Assembly: GCF_003390935.1 (NCBI RefSeq) | Contig: NZ_QNQZ01000005.1 | Location: 310,001 to 374,000 of the forward strand | DNA: 64,000 bases | Direction: 5' to 3' | DNA from: Lewinella sp. IMCC34191 | Lineage (GTDB): Bacteria; Bacteroidota; Bacteroidia; Chitinophagales; Saprospiraceae | Part shown: piece after piece, positions 34,339 through 43,413 of the stretch | How positions within the stretch are numbered: the first letter of the stretch is position 1 | How the letters are laid out: every line of letters starts with the position of its first letter | Notes under the pieces: generated by a model | Databases searched by the model: none | What the model was told of the DNA's origin: nothing | The model's input: the letters and a program-made list of their open reading frames with translations, nothing else | Made by a program: the position numbers and the translations under genes

Positions 34339-34456
34339 GTCACGGGGCGTTTTGACGGGGGTTCGCTGAACCCACCGCTCGTAAAGAATAGGCAAGGGGG
34401 AAAAGGGCACGGGAATGGGGCCGGCCCGCGGCAACGTACCGGTAGGCGCGTTCCGT

Positions 34457-36007
34457 TTAGTTAGCGGAGTTGCCGACCAGGTTCTGGTTACGGTCCAGCT
34501 CTGGCTGGGGGATAGGCAGTACGATCCGGTCGGGGGTATAGGTATCGAATTCGGCGTCGTGGGATTGCAGAACCGAGAGTTCGTTGCTGAGCATTCCCCA
34601 GCGGCGGATGTCCTCCCAGCGCTTACCCTCGATGGCCAGTTCCATGACCCGTTCGTGCTTCAGCTGCTCCATGAATGCTTCCAGGGAATAAGCGGCAAAT
34701 TCGCCCTCCCGATCCGGAAGGTTGGCCCGGTCGCGGACCTGCTGAACATACCCTGCGGCCTCAGACACGTTGCCCGTGTTAGCGAGGCACTCTGCGTACA
34801 TCAGCAAAACGTCGGCGTACCGGATGACGTGGTAGTCAAAGCCGGAGGTGAAGGCGTCCGATCCATCGGCGGCCGTAGTGTACTTCTTGATAAAGTAGGC
34901 GTCTTCGGTAAATCCACGCTCGAACCAGTCCTGCCCGAAGGCCGTCGTGTAGCCTTCGTCGGGTTCATAAGAGAGGATAGTGGCGTGGTAGCGCGGATCG
35001 AGGTTTCCGTCTACGGTGCGCTCCTGGCGCATCTCTTCGTAGAGGAAGGCGGTGGGAAAGAAGTCGAAGAAGTCACCCACGGAGTAGGTGGGGCTAAGGG
35101 CCAGAAACTGACGCCAATTTACGTTCGGATCTCCGCCCCAATTGAACTCGGCCGCCGCACTCGTGGTAAAGTCGGCCCAGAAGATCTTGCCCGGGTTCGC
35201 CGCCTCAATGCCGGGATCCTGGGTGAACAAGTCGGCGTAGTTATCGGCCAGCGAATACTCTCCGGACTCGATCACCGTCCGGAAATACGGAAGGGCCTCG
35301 TCGTAGTTGCCTTCGTAGAGGTATACCATACCCAGCAGGGAGTTGGCGGCGCCGAGGGTAACTCGTCCTTCCTGTCCGGCATCCGGACCGGATACGTTGT
35401 CGTAATTCAGCGGCAGACGTGAAATGGCGTTCCGCAGGTCGTCCTTTACCTGGGCGTAGACGTCCTCCCGGGTTACGTCTTCGTTGGTCGGGTAGAAATC
35501 GTCGCCGCCCTGGGGGGTGGAAAGAACGATCGGCACCTTCTCGTGGGTATTCGTCAACTTGAAGTAGGCGAGGGCCCGCAGGAAGTAAGCCTGCCCCAGG
35601 AGGCGGTCGCGCAGGTCGGAATCCAGTTCCTCGACGTTGGGGACGTTCTCGAGCGCCTGATTAGCGCGGCTGATCAGGATGTAGTGTCCGTGCCAGAAAA
35701 TGTCCAGGTCACCGATGGTGGGGGGAATCGTGAAGGAACTGATACCCGTGTAGAACACCCACGGACTGCGGCTGGCTACCTCATCGCCTCGGCCATCGTT
35801 ATATACGGGGGACATACGCTGGTACCAGGCGTCGGTGATCAGGGTACTGTAGATGGCATCAACGGCGGCCACGGCCTGGTCGGTGTTGGCGTAAAACTGC
35901 GCTGACGAAAGCCGGTTGGGGTCGACAATGTCGAGTTGGTCGTCACAGGCGAAACTGCCGGAGAGGACGCCAACGGCCAAAAGGATATATAGGATACGGT
36001 TCTTCAT
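34457..36007 (-). CDS. SusD/RagB-family outer membrane lipoprotein (arabinan locus)
   Basis: 516 aa with a lipoprotein signal (LLAVGVLSGSFACDDQLDI). SusD fold of TPR helices: an N-terminal lid region DPNRLSSAQFYANTDQAVAAVDAIYSTL, EELDSDLRDRLLGQAYFLRALAYFKL (the conserved A-x-x-F-R-A-x-x-Y-F-x-L helix), and C-terminal RVMELAIEGKRWEDIRRWG. It binds glycan at the cell surface and caps the SusC channel. It starts 5 bp after the SusC gene ends. Confidence 0.95.
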   Translation of the reverse strand: MKNRILYILLAVGVLSGSFACDDQLDIVDPNRLSSAQFYANTDQAVAAVDAIYSTLITDAWYQRMSPVYNDGRGDEVASRSPWVFYTGISSFTIPPTIGDLDIFWHGHYILISRANQALENVPNVEELDSDLRDRLLGQAYFLRALAYFKLTNTHEKVPIVLSTPQGGDDFYPTNEDVTREDVYAQVKDDLRNAISRLPLNYDNVSGPDAGQEGRVTLGAANSLLGMVYLYEGNYDEALPYFRTVIESGEYSLADNYADLFTQDPGIEAANPGKIFWADFTTSAAAEFNWGGDPNVNWRQFLALSPTYSVGDFFDFFPTAFLYEEMRQERTVDGNLDPRYHATILSYEPDEGYTTAFGQDWFERGFTEDAYFIKKYTTAADGSDAFTSGFDYHVIRYADVLLMYAECLANTGNVSEAAGYVQQVRDRANLPDREGEFAAYSLEAFMEQLKHERVMELAIEGKRWEDIRRWGMLSNELSVLQSHDAEFDTYTPDRIVLPIPQPELDRNQNLVGNSAN

Positions 36008-36012
36008 GATCT

Positions 36013-39000
36013 TTAGAATTGGATTTGTACGCCCACCATCGTGGTACGGGGCCGGGGGAAGGTGCCGAAGTCGAAACCGGGATTCAGGATACCGGCCTGG
36101 AAATCGGGATTGTACCCCTTATAAGCGGCGAAAGTGTACACGTTCTGCATGGTCGCGTAGAGGCGGGCGCTCTGCATATTGATCCGGCCCAGCAAGCCTC
36201 CCCGGAAAGTATAGCCGAGCGAAAGGGTATTGATGCGGAAGTAGGAACCATCCTGCAGCCAACCCGGACGGTCGGAGTCGCGCTGGTTGTTGTTGGGGTC
36301 GTTCCAGACCACCCGGGGCACGTCGGTGCTGGTATTCTGGGGCGTCCAGCGGTCGAGGATGTCGGTATGCCAGTTCGTATAGCCGGAAGTGACCATCAAG
36401 CCGCGGTAGAGGTTGCTGTTGATCAGGTTACCGCCGCTGCCCTGCCCGAAGACGGTGAAGTCGAAGTTGGCGTAGTTAGCTACGAAGTTGATACCGTAGA
36501 AGTAGGTCGGGTTGCCCTGACCGAGGTACTGGCGGTCGGCCTCGTCGATGATGTTATCACCGTTCAGGTCCGCAAAGCGGATGTCGCCGGGGCCGGTGTT
36601 CTCGTTCTGGAAGGGGGCCTCCGCCACTTCGTCCGGCGTTTGGAAGATACCGTCGTACACCCAGCCGTAGTGGCGGCCGATGGAACCGCCGACTTCGGTG
36701 CGCGCACCGGCACCGGAGAGGAAGTCCAGCGTTCCGATGTCGAGCACCTCGTTCTTAACGGTGTAGAAGTTCGGGGCGATCTCGAAGCTTACCGGTCCGA
36801 GGGTCGGGCGCCAGGTAGCCGAGAATTCGACGCCGGAATTCTGGATGGAACCGGCGTTGGTCGTCAGGCCGGCCAGCGAACCGTTGGACAGGGGGATGGG
36901 CAGATCGATGAGGACATCTTCGGACACGTTCGAGTAGTATTCCGCGGTGAATTCCACGCGACCGTCCAGGAGCTCCAGGTCCATCCCGACACTGCGGGTA
37001 GTCCGGGTCTCCCAGGCGATGGAGGGGTCGACCAGGATAGTGGTGGCGGCACCCAGTACCCGGCCCGTACCGAATTCGTAAGGAATGGCCCGGTTGATCG
37101 TACTCTGGTAGCGGAAGTTGCCGATCTCCTGGTTGCCCAGCCGGCCGTAACCGCCACGCAGCTTCAGCGCGGTAATCGCCTGGGGCAGATCGAAGTCGTT
37201 GTGGATCTTCCACGCCAGCCCGATGGAAGGGAAGAAAGCGTAGCGGTCGGAAGCCCGGAAGCGGGAGGACCCGTCGTAGCGACCGTTCAGGGTCAACAGG
37301 TAACGGTCGTCGAAGGAGTAGCTGATCCGGCCCAGCAGGGAGGCCAGGGCGGCGGGCTGCTGGTTGTCCGATACGCTGAAGGTCGAAGCGCTGGTCAGGT
37401 TCAGGTTGTAGGGCTTCTCCAGCCCGGAACCTACGGCTTCGAACTGGCGGAAGTTGAACTTCTGAAAGGTCTGACCGCCCAGTACCGTCAGGTTGTGCTT
37501 GCCGGACTCCAGGGTGTAGGTCAGCGTATTCTCCACCAGGTAGGAGTTCGAGGAGCGGTTGCCGGCCTGGAGTTCCGCGGTAGGCCGGGGGAAGAAGTAG
37601 CCCAGGTCGTACTGCGGGGCGAAGAGCTGGTCCTCAATGCTGGTGTTGTCGTACTGGAAGTTGAGCTTGTACTCCAGCCCCTCGGCTAATTCGTAGGTGA
37701 CGTAGGCGTTGGCCAGGATGCGGTTCACCTTCGACTGGTTGGAGACCAGGGAATTAAAGCCGGGTACGTTCAGCGTGATCGACTGGTTGATTACCGCATC
37801 CGCTCCGCCGTAGCCGCCTTCGCGGTTCGGGTCGAGCAGCGGGATGGTCGGGGCGGCCTGCAGCAGGTCGTTCACCAGCGACGGACGTCCGCCCGGAAGG
37901 AATAAGGTGGTGGCGCCGGAAAAGAAGAGCGGGTCCTCGTCGGAGCGCATGACGTACACGTTCTCGCCGAAGGTCAGGCGGTCGGACAGCTCGGTCTCCG
38001 CGTTCACCCGCAACGAATAGCGCGCGTAGTTGGGTCCGGTACCGACCAGGGTGCCCCGGTTGTCGAGATAATCCAGGGAAGCGTAATAATTACTCTTGTC
38101 CGTTCCGCCGGAGACGGCCAGGTTGTAGTTCTGGATGGAGCCGTCGGTGTAGCCCTCGTCCTGCCAGTTCGTGTTGATATCGTCGATGAAGGCGGGGGAA
38201 CTTGGATCGTTACCCGGTACCAGTCCCTGATTGGCGTTCCGCAGCAGCTCGGAGTTGATCATCTGGTAGCCTTCCCGGTCGAGCAGGGGGATGCGGTCCG
38301 GTACGGTCTGCAGGCCGGCGTAGGCGTTCAGGCTGATGCTGAAGCCCGCGTTCTTGCGGCCGCTCTTGGTGGTGATGATGATGACGCCGTTGGCCGCCCG
38401 GTTACCGTAGATGGCGCCCGAAGTGGCGTCCTTCAGTACCTGGATGGACTCGATGTCGTTGGGGTTAATGTCCCGGATACCGCCGGGAAGGGGGAAGCCG
38501 TCCACTACGTAGAGCGGTTCGGCGCCGGAACCCAGGCCGAAGGTACTCACGCCCCTTATCCGTACCGTGGGCGTCGCCCCGGGCTGCCCGTCGGAGGTAA
38601 TGGAAACGCCCGCTACCCGGCCCTGCATCATCTGCGTCACGTCATTGGAGGCTTGCTTCTGCATTTCCTCCGTATTCACTACGCTGACAGAGCCGGTGAG
38701 GTCTTCTTTCCGTTCGCTACCGTAACCGATAACGACCACTTCGTCAAGCATTTCGGCGTTCTCGGAGAGGGTGACGTCGATAACCGTTTGATCGCCTACG
38801 GTAAACTGCTGGGTTTCGTAGCCGGTATAGGAGTAGATGAGCACGTCAGCCGGGCTGGCCGAAATGGAGTAGGTACCGTCTATATCGGTGACCGTACCAC
38901 TGGATGTATTCTCTTTCACGATGTTGACCCCGATCAGCGGCAGGCCGTCCGAATCGACAACCGTACCGGTCACCGTTCCCTGCGCGCCGAGGCCAAGGGA

Positions 39001-39093
39001 GAAAAGCAAGAGCGCAAAGCAGAAGCGGATCCTGCCTCGCTTCCCGTCCGGCCGGGCACCGGAGCGTGGGGGGCGTTTGTTGCTGATGATCAT
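36013..39093 (-). CDS. SusC/RagA-family TonB-linked outer membrane transporter (arabinan locus)
   Basis: 1026 aa: signal peptide (FCFALLLFSLGLGAQ), a carboxypeptidase-regulatory-like domain (about 40-120, VTGTVVDSDGLPLIGVNIV), TonB box region around MLDEVVVIGYG, plug domain (to ~245, with YVVDGFPL and GAIYGNRAANGVIIITTKSG), then the 22-strand barrel ending in an aromatic-rich C-terminus (TTMVGVQIQF). It imports oligosaccharides with SusD. It heads the arabinan locus; no adjacent regulator gene was seen. Confidence 0.96.
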   Translation of the reverse strand: MIISNKRPPRSGARPDGKRGRIRFCFALLLFSLGLGAQGTVTGTVVDSDGLPLIGVNIVKENTSSGTVTDIDGTYSISASPADVLIYSYTGYETQQFTVGDQTVIDVTLSENAEMLDEVVVIGYGSERKEDLTGSVSVVNTEEMQKQASNDVTQMMQGRVAGVSITSDGQPGATPTVRIRGVSTFGLGSGAEPLYVVDGFPLPGGIRDINPNDIESIQVLKDATSGAIYGNRAANGVIIITTKSGRKNAGFSISLNAYAGLQTVPDRIPLLDREGYQMINSELLRNANQGLVPGNDPSSPAFIDDINTNWQDEGYTDGSIQNYNLAVSGGTDKSNYYASLDYLDNRGTLVGTGPNYARYSLRVNAETELSDRLTFGENVYVMRSDEDPLFFSGATTLFLPGGRPSLVNDLLQAAPTIPLLDPNREGGYGGADAVINQSITLNVPGFNSLVSNQSKVNRILANAYVTYELAEGLEYKLNFQYDNTSIEDQLFAPQYDLGYFFPRPTAELQAGNRSSNSYLVENTLTYTLESGKHNLTVLGGQTFQKFNFRQFEAVGSGLEKPYNLNLTSASTFSVSDNQQPAALASLLGRISYSFDDRYLLTLNGRYDGSSRFRASDRYAFFPSIGLAWKIHNDFDLPQAITALKLRGGYGRLGNQEIGNFRYQSTINRAIPYEFGTGRVLGAATTILVDPSIAWETRTTRSVGMDLELLDGRVEFTAEYYSNVSEDVLIDLPIPLSNGSLAGLTTNAGSIQNSGVEFSATWRPTLGPVSFEIAPNFYTVKNEVLDIGTLDFLSGAGARTEVGGSIGRHYGWVYDGIFQTPDEVAEAPFQNENTGPGDIRFADLNGDNIIDEADRQYLGQGNPTYFYGINFVANYANFDFTVFGQGSGGNLINSNLYRGLMVTSGYTNWHTDILDRWTPQNTSTDVPRVVWNDPNNNQRDSDRPGWLQDGSYFRINTLSLGYTFRGGLLGRINMQSARLYATMQNVYTFAAYKGYNPDFQAGILNPGFDFGTFPRPRTTMVGVQIQF

Positions 39094-39574
39094 ATAAGCT
39101 TGTTTGATTAAGTTTTTTGGCTTCCGCCACGAATTAGGTCACAGGGAAAATGCGGGTTGCAAGGCACCCCCGGATCAGACCATACTTATCAATACAGAAT
39201 TATATACTGCCATAATTAAAGGCAGTGTGATTTGTCGAAGTTATTGCATGATCCGGAGACAAATATTCCACTGCCAAAAGTAGATCACCACCCTGCCATT
39301 CGGGGTGGACGATGCGGGAATTGAGGTGGACAATGCCGTAGAATCTCCCCCGATAAGCCCACCGCCGCCGGATTTGGTGGACTTTGGGGTACCCAGGTCG
39401 CAAAAAATGTCCTACTGTTCCGGAAGACCCGCTAATTCGGAAAATCTCCCCGCCGTTCGTCCCGGCAGAAAAGCGGAACGTATAAGCTTCCCAAGCCGTC
39501 GTCCAAAAGGCCGGTCGCCTGGTTGCAGACCTGCGAAGCGAGCCCGTATTTCGGGGGCTAAAACATCTAAAACC
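39094..39574. other. Divergent intergenic region, arabinan-locus promoter side
   Basis: 480 bp. A palindrome ACTGCC-N9-GGCAGT (39206-39226) sits about 115 bp upstream of susC in an AT-rich patch and could be an operator. The 39300-39570 part is GC-rich, reads open on the plus strand into the next gene but has no recognisable domain; I treat it as non-coding. Confidence 0.45.
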
Positions 39575-40429
39575 ATGTCTACACCCGAAAATTTATCCCC
39601 CGACGAAGAACGCGCCATCGATAATCAGATCAGAGCGGCGCTGTTTGATGCGGAAAGAGGAAGCCATACCTATGTTTCCCCGGATGTCGAGCCGGAACTG
39701 CTGGATCCCTTTTTACGGTCCATCAAGGAAAATGAGGAAAGAGCTGACGAGCCACCCGTGTTGCTGAAAAGCCTGCTTCCCGACCTTGAACTGCCGGATC
39801 TAAGCCCGACGGCGGGGCAAGACGCGGCACGGGCGGCCGTAGAAGACCTGCTACATAAGCTGTCCGCGGCCAATATTCACGTCGACGACTACCCATTCCA
39901 CCTCACCGACCGTGAATACTACGACTGGTTGCGCGGCACCCTCCTTCACAAGGATGTCTACTTCCCCTACGGCGGCGGCTGGAACGTCCACTTTTCCTAC
40001 GCGGAAATCGAGCCCGGGAGCCCGACGAATATGTTTTCCTGCCTCTCCATGTTTCTGACCGAGCTCTTCCGGTTGGACGGTACGCTCGACTGCTGGCTGC
40101 TCCAGGGGGCAACCTACCACAACATGGAAACCGTAGCCCCACCCCGGCAGGGCCATTACTTACAGTGCTGGCGCGCGGGCTTCCGTCAGTTGGAACTGAT
40201 CGATCTCACGCCGCTACCTGCATTCGGAACGAAAGAAAACGCTGCGTTTCTGGAATTCGAGATTGTCTACCGCGGCAAACTGCAAAACGGCGACCCCGTT
40301 GAATACGCCGGCCCCGGCCGGGTGAGCCTGCACTACGTCGATCCGCGCTGGGAGATCGTGGCGCTGCGCTTCCCGGGCTTTGCGCTGGCGGAGGAAAGCA
40401 CCCTACCGCCCCCGAAAGAAGCGCAGTAA
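39575..40429 (+). CDS. Protein of unknown function
   Basis: 284 aa from MSTPENLSPDEERAIDNQ; the frame is open upstream to 39305, but that part has no domain character. I do not recognise a family. The first 100 residues are acidic and likely helical; the rest is a compact, aromatic-rich domain with WLRGTLLHKDVYFPYGGGWNVHF, CWLLQGATYHNM and GPGRVSLHYVDPRWEIVALRF. No signal peptide or membrane segment, so cytosolic. Its last 27 bases overlap the end of the convergent DUF58 gene. Whether it belongs with DUF58 is not clear. Confidence 0.7.
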   Translation: MSTPENLSPDEERAIDNQIRAALFDAERGSHTYVSPDVEPELLDPFLRSIKENEERADEPPVLLKSLLPDLELPDLSPTAGQDAARAAVEDLLHKLSAANIHVDDYPFHLTDREYYDWLRGTLLHKDVYFPYGGGWNVHFSYAEIEPGSPTNMFSCLSMFLTELFRLDGTLDCWLLQGATYHNMETVAPPRQGHYLQCWRAGFRQLELIDLTPLPAFGTKENAAFLEFEIVYRGKLQNGDPVEYAGPGRVSLHYVDPRWEIVALRFPGFALAEESTLPPPKEAQ

Positions 40430-41266
40430 CTCTTTGACGTAGTCCTCCGTCGTCTCCACGCTCAGCGTGTCGGCTCCGCTCTTGCGAAAGGAGTCGCTGA
40501 AGTAGTCCATATTCTCATTGTACCAGTGGGCGTAGCGGTCGCGAACGCGCTTACTGTCCGTATCGATCCAGTGGACCTCGCCGCTCTCGGCGTCGCGGGC
40601 GCGCAGCAGGCCCACCTGCGGCAGCTCGCGCTCGCGGGGATCGTAGAGGTGCAGGCCCACCAGATCGTGCCGGCGCGCGGCCAGGCGCAAGGAGCGCTCG
40701 TACCCCGTGGCCAGGTAGTCGGAGACGAGGAAGCAGATGCTCCGCTTCTTAACCATGTTGGTAAAGTAGTCCAGTGCCATGGCGATATCGGTCCCGCTGC
40801 CCTGCGGGCGAGTATCCAGCAATTCGCGGATGATGCGCAGGATATGCCCCCTCCCCTTCTTGGGCGGCAGAAACTTCTCGATGCGGTCGCTGAACAGCAG
40901 CAGCCCCACCTTATCGTTGTTCTGGGCGGCACTGAAGGCCAGCACGGCGCAGATTTCCGTGATCAGCTCGTTCTTGGGTTGTTTGACGGTACCGAAAAAG
41001 CTCGACTTCGAGATGTCCACCAGCAGCATCACGGTCATCTCCCGCTCCTCCTCGAAGACCTTCACGTACGGCTCGCCGGAGCGGGCGGTCACGTTCCAGT
41101 CGATGTTCCGCACGTCGTCGCCGTACTGGTAATTGCGCACCTCCGAAAACGACATACCCCGCCCCTTAAAGGCCGTCTGGTACTCCCCGGAGAAGAGCTG
41201 CTTGCTCAGTCCCTTCGTCTTAATCTCGATGCGGCGGACGCGCTTTAGGAGTTCGGTGGTTTCCAT
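40403..41266 (-). CDS. DUF58 domain protein (vWA-like)
   Basis: 287 aa, family-typical length. RRIEIKTKGLSKQLFSGEYQTAFKGRGMSFSEVRNYQYGDDVRNIDWNVTAR-type N-terminus carries the DUF58 signature (Y-x-x-G-D-D-x-R-x-I-D-W-x-x-x-A). A von Willebrand-like part follows with VDISKSSFFG (MIDAS-like D-x-S-x-S), TDIAMALDYF and DLVGLHLYD. Such proteins usually sit with MoxR ATPases and BatA/B in stress-related operons; here it stands alone, which is unusual. Cytosolic. Confidence 0.92.
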   Translation of the reverse strand: METTELLKRVRRIEIKTKGLSKQLFSGEYQTAFKGRGMSFSEVRNYQYGDDVRNIDWNVTARSGEPYVKVFEEEREMTVMLLVDISKSSFFGTVKQPKNELITEICAVLAFSAAQNNDKVGLLLFSDRIEKFLPPKKGRGHILRIIRELLDTRPQGSGTDIAMALDYFTNMVKKRSICFLVSDYLATGYERSLRLAARRHDLVGLHLYDPRERELPQVGLLRARDAESGEVHWIDTDSKRVRDRYAHWYNENMDYFSDSFRKSGADTLSVETTEDYVKELLRFFRGR

Positions 41267-41289
41267 GGGGGGAAGGTACGGGTTCTCTG

Positions 41290-41391
41290 TAAGGGGCTAA
41301 GGGGCTAAGGGGCTAAGGGGCTAAGGGGCTAAGGGGCTAAGGAAATGTACTTCCTTTACCCCGTATCCCCTTTACCCCCCTAACCCCTTTC
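41290..41391. repeat. 8-bp tandem repeat (TAAGGGGC x6) with C-rich partner arm
   Basis: TAAGGGGC repeats six times at 41290-41337 with a partial seventh, followed at 41351-41391 by CCTTTACCCCGTATCCCC-type sequence that pairs with it in inverted fashion. It lies 24 bp upstream of the DUF58 start; in the transcript the G-rich arm precedes the C-rich arm, as at 12483 and 25717. Confidence 0.8.
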
Positions 41392-41398
41392 AAATAAA

Positions 41399-41420
41399 GG
41401 CGGCGGAGCGCAGGTAAAAA
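41399..41420 (-). repeat. Dispersed CCTGCGCTCCGCCGC repeat
   Basis: Perfect 15-bp core with TTTTTA flank, 132 bp upstream of and same direction as the DUF58 gene, beside the G/C-rich array. Confidence 0.7.
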
Positions 41421-41524
41421 CACCCCTCCCAACCGGCGCGCAAACCAATAACTTCAATCTTTCCCAAGAGGCAGCAATGGCCAAGACCCGGATCATTTCC
41501 ATTATCTCCCCCTCACGGATAGGG

Positions 41525-41554
41525 TTTCTACCTGCGCCCCGACGCAAAAGATTG
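41525..41554 (+). repeat. Dispersed CCTGCGCCCCGACGC repeat
   Basis: Two-mismatch copy with flanks TTTCTA and AAAAGATTG, ending 21 bp before the methyltransferase start and reading the same way. Confidence 0.6.
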
Positions 41555-41575
41555 AGTTCTGATCGTTCCTATTCC

Positions 41576-42301
41576 ATGCGTGGAAACGGCATCTATAGCC
41601 CCGCCTTCGTTTCCGGCCTATTTGACCGGATGAGCAGGACGTACGGGGTAATCAATTATATATCGTCCTTCGGCTTCTCGGAGATCTGGCGACGGCAGTG
41701 TGTCCGGCGGATCGACTGGAGCGAATACGCACGTGATCACCTGACGCTGGACCTGATGTCCGGAATGGGGGAATGCTGGCACCTGATCCGGGACCGTTCC
41801 GCCACCCGTATCATTGGAGTCGATTTTTCCGGTGAAATGGTGAAGAAATCACTCCGTCAGGCTGAACGGAACAGCCTTGCCGGCGTGACCGTTTTGCAGG
41901 AGGACATTCTCGATAATTCCTTGGGAAGCGAGCGCGCTGACGTCATTGTTTCCTCCTTCGGGCTGAAGACCTTTGATGATGTCCAGCTGCAGGCTTTGGC
42001 CGCGGAGGTTGCCCGACTGCTTAGACCCGGAGGAACTTTCAGCTTTGTCGAGATCAGTGTTCCGAAAAATTTCCTGTTGCGCCCGCTGTACATGTTCTAT
42101 CTGCAAAAGGTGATCCCGGTCATCGGAAAGTATTTCGCAAATGACGCCTACAGCTATAAGTACCTGGGTATTTACACGGCCAATTTTGAAAACGCCGAGA
42201 GATTCGTTGGCTATCTGTCCGATGCCAGGCTGAACGCGGCGTTTCAGTCCTACTTTTTTGGCTGTGCTACCGGGGTGATCGGGACGAAACCGCTTTCCTA
42301 G
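41576..42301 (+). CDS. Class I SAM-dependent methyltransferase (UbiE/COQ5-like)
   Basis: 241 aa from MRGNGIYSPAFVSGLFDRMS; the longer frame from 41477 only translates the dispersed repeat. Rossmann motifs: LDLMSGMGECWHLIRDR (motif I; MSGMGE in place of the common GxGxG), IIGVDFSGEMVKKS (motif II), DVIVSSFGLKTF (motif IV) and LLRPGGTFSFVEIS (motif VI). The FDRMSRTYGVIN start and overall size recall UbiE-type enzymes; acceptor unknown. Composition is slightly more AT-rich than its neighbours. Confidence 0.85.
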   Translation: MRGNGIYSPAFVSGLFDRMSRTYGVINYISSFGFSEIWRRQCVRRIDWSEYARDHLTLDLMSGMGECWHLIRDRSATRIIGVDFSGEMVKKSLRQAERNSLAGVTVLQEDILDNSLGSERADVIVSSFGLKTFDDVQLQALAAEVARLLRPGGTFSFVEISVPKNFLLRPLYMFYLQKVIPVIGKYFANDAYSYKYLGIYTANFENAERFVGYLSDARLNAAFQSYFFGCATGVIGTKPLS

Positions 42302-42475
42302 TGGCTATCTCCCCCCAAGATGGCGGCTGAGGCCACCCAAATGCCTCCCTTTACCCGTCTGGTTCGTGCACAAAGTGAAAATAAAACCCCGCCCCAGCTA
42401 AATTGCCCGTACCTTGCGCGCCGGTAGAGCTAGTACGGTATTATCTCGCCGTTAAACGACCCGAAAAACTCTACC

Positions 42476-42673
42476 ATGAGCACAGGAACAGTCAAATTTT
42501 TCAACCAGGCCAAAGGCTTCGGATTCATCGCCCCCGACGGAGGCGGAAAGGACGTATTCGTCCACGCTAACGATCTTAATGGCGCGACCATTGACGAAGG
42601 CGACAAAGTAACGTTCGACATCGAGGAAGGCCGTAAGGGCCTGAGCGCCGTCAACGTCGCCCACGCGGAGTAA
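42476..42673 (+). CDS. Cold-shock protein (CspA family)
   Basis: 65 aa, complete single cold-shock OB fold: [21 protein letters not shown] holds RNP1 (KGFGFI), and [10 protein letters not shown] holds RNP2 (VFVH). Binds single-stranded RNA/DNA and acts as an RNA chaperone. The 170-bp leader has no other gene. A strong symmetric terminator follows 18 bp after the stop. Confidence 0.95.
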   Translation: MSTGTVKFFNQAKGFGFIAPDGGGKDVFVHANDLNGATIDEGDKVTFDIEEGRKGLSAVNVAHAE

Positions 42674-42690
42674 TCAACTCGCGTACATTG

Positions 42691-42726
42691 AAAAGGCCCG
42701 TCAACGATACGTTGACGGGCCTTTTC
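42691..42726. terminator. Bidirectional rho-independent terminator
   Basis: AAAAGGCCCGTCAACG - ATA - CGTTGACGGGCCTTTT: 16-bp perfect stem with A-run before and T-run after, so it can end both the plus-strand cold-shock gene and the minus-strand gene ending at 42750. Confidence 0.93.
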
Positions 42727-42749
42727 TGTTCTGGGGGGTGAGGTTCAGC

Positions 42750-43184
42750 TTACGACTGCAACTTGACACCCAGTGCGATGGGTCCTTTGGGTCCCCTACC
42801 CGCTTCGAAGACTACTTTATCTCCGTTCTGGATGGGTCCCTGTAGGTTGTCAACGTGGACGAAGTAGCTCTCGTCTCCCTCGTCGCCGATGATGAAACCG
42901 TAGCCCTTTTCTTCGTTGAGGAATTTCACGAAGCCCGTCTTTTCGAACTTCGATTCCTCCGATTTTTCGGAGGGGGGGGTGCTGATGTCGATGTCCTCGA
43001 GGCTCACCTTTTTCTTCAAACTCGGATCGGGCGCCTGCGTGGTCAGGTTGCCGTCGATGCCGACGTACATGAATTCGGGGGGCTTGTTGCTGCTGAGTTT
43101 CTTTTGCTCGCGTTTTTCGCGCTTGTCCCGCTTCTTCTTCTGTTTCTTTTTCTCCCGTTGTTTCTTGTTAAACGTATCAGCCAT
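42750..43184 (-). CDS. Cold-shock-domain protein with lysine-rich N-terminal extension
   Basis: 144 aa. Residues 1-30 are almost all Lys, Arg, Glu and Gln (QREKKKQKKKRDKREKREQKK), a basic coiled or disordered arm. Residues about 78-144 form a cold-shock domain: TGFVKFLNEEKGYGFI (RNP1 KGYGFI) and DESYFVHVDNL (RNP2 YFVH). A linker with SEKSEESK lies between. Probably an RNA-binding chaperone with extra nucleic-acid affinity. Convergent with the small Csp gene and sharing its terminator. Confidence 0.92.
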   Translation of the reverse strand: MADTFNKKQREKKKQKKKRDKREKREQKKLSSNKPPEFMYVGIDGNLTTQAPDPSLKKKVSLEDIDISTPPSEKSEESKFEKTGFVKFLNEEKGYGFIIGDEGDESYFVHVDNLQGPIQNGDKVVFEAGRGPKGPIALGVKLQS

Positions 43185-43413
43185 TTAAATTCGTTACGTG
43201 ATTACGTGCAAATCGATGGTAATAAAGGATTAATAATTAATTGCACATATTACTAGCCCAGTCTCAAAACAAAATGCTGACCATAATGCTGGCGTGCCCG
43301 AAGCTCGCAGGTCCTAAATCTATGTTCCGAAAGGATACAACCGATTAACAGACGGGAAGTTGCGCCACCTGTGCGGGTATGGGGTGCGGTCCGGATATTC
43401 ATTCGACATCCCC

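Noticed and set aside
41290-41342. Telomere-like or integration-site repeat
   Set aside because: No integrase, recombinase or end-type sequence nearby; the same words occur in other gene leaders.
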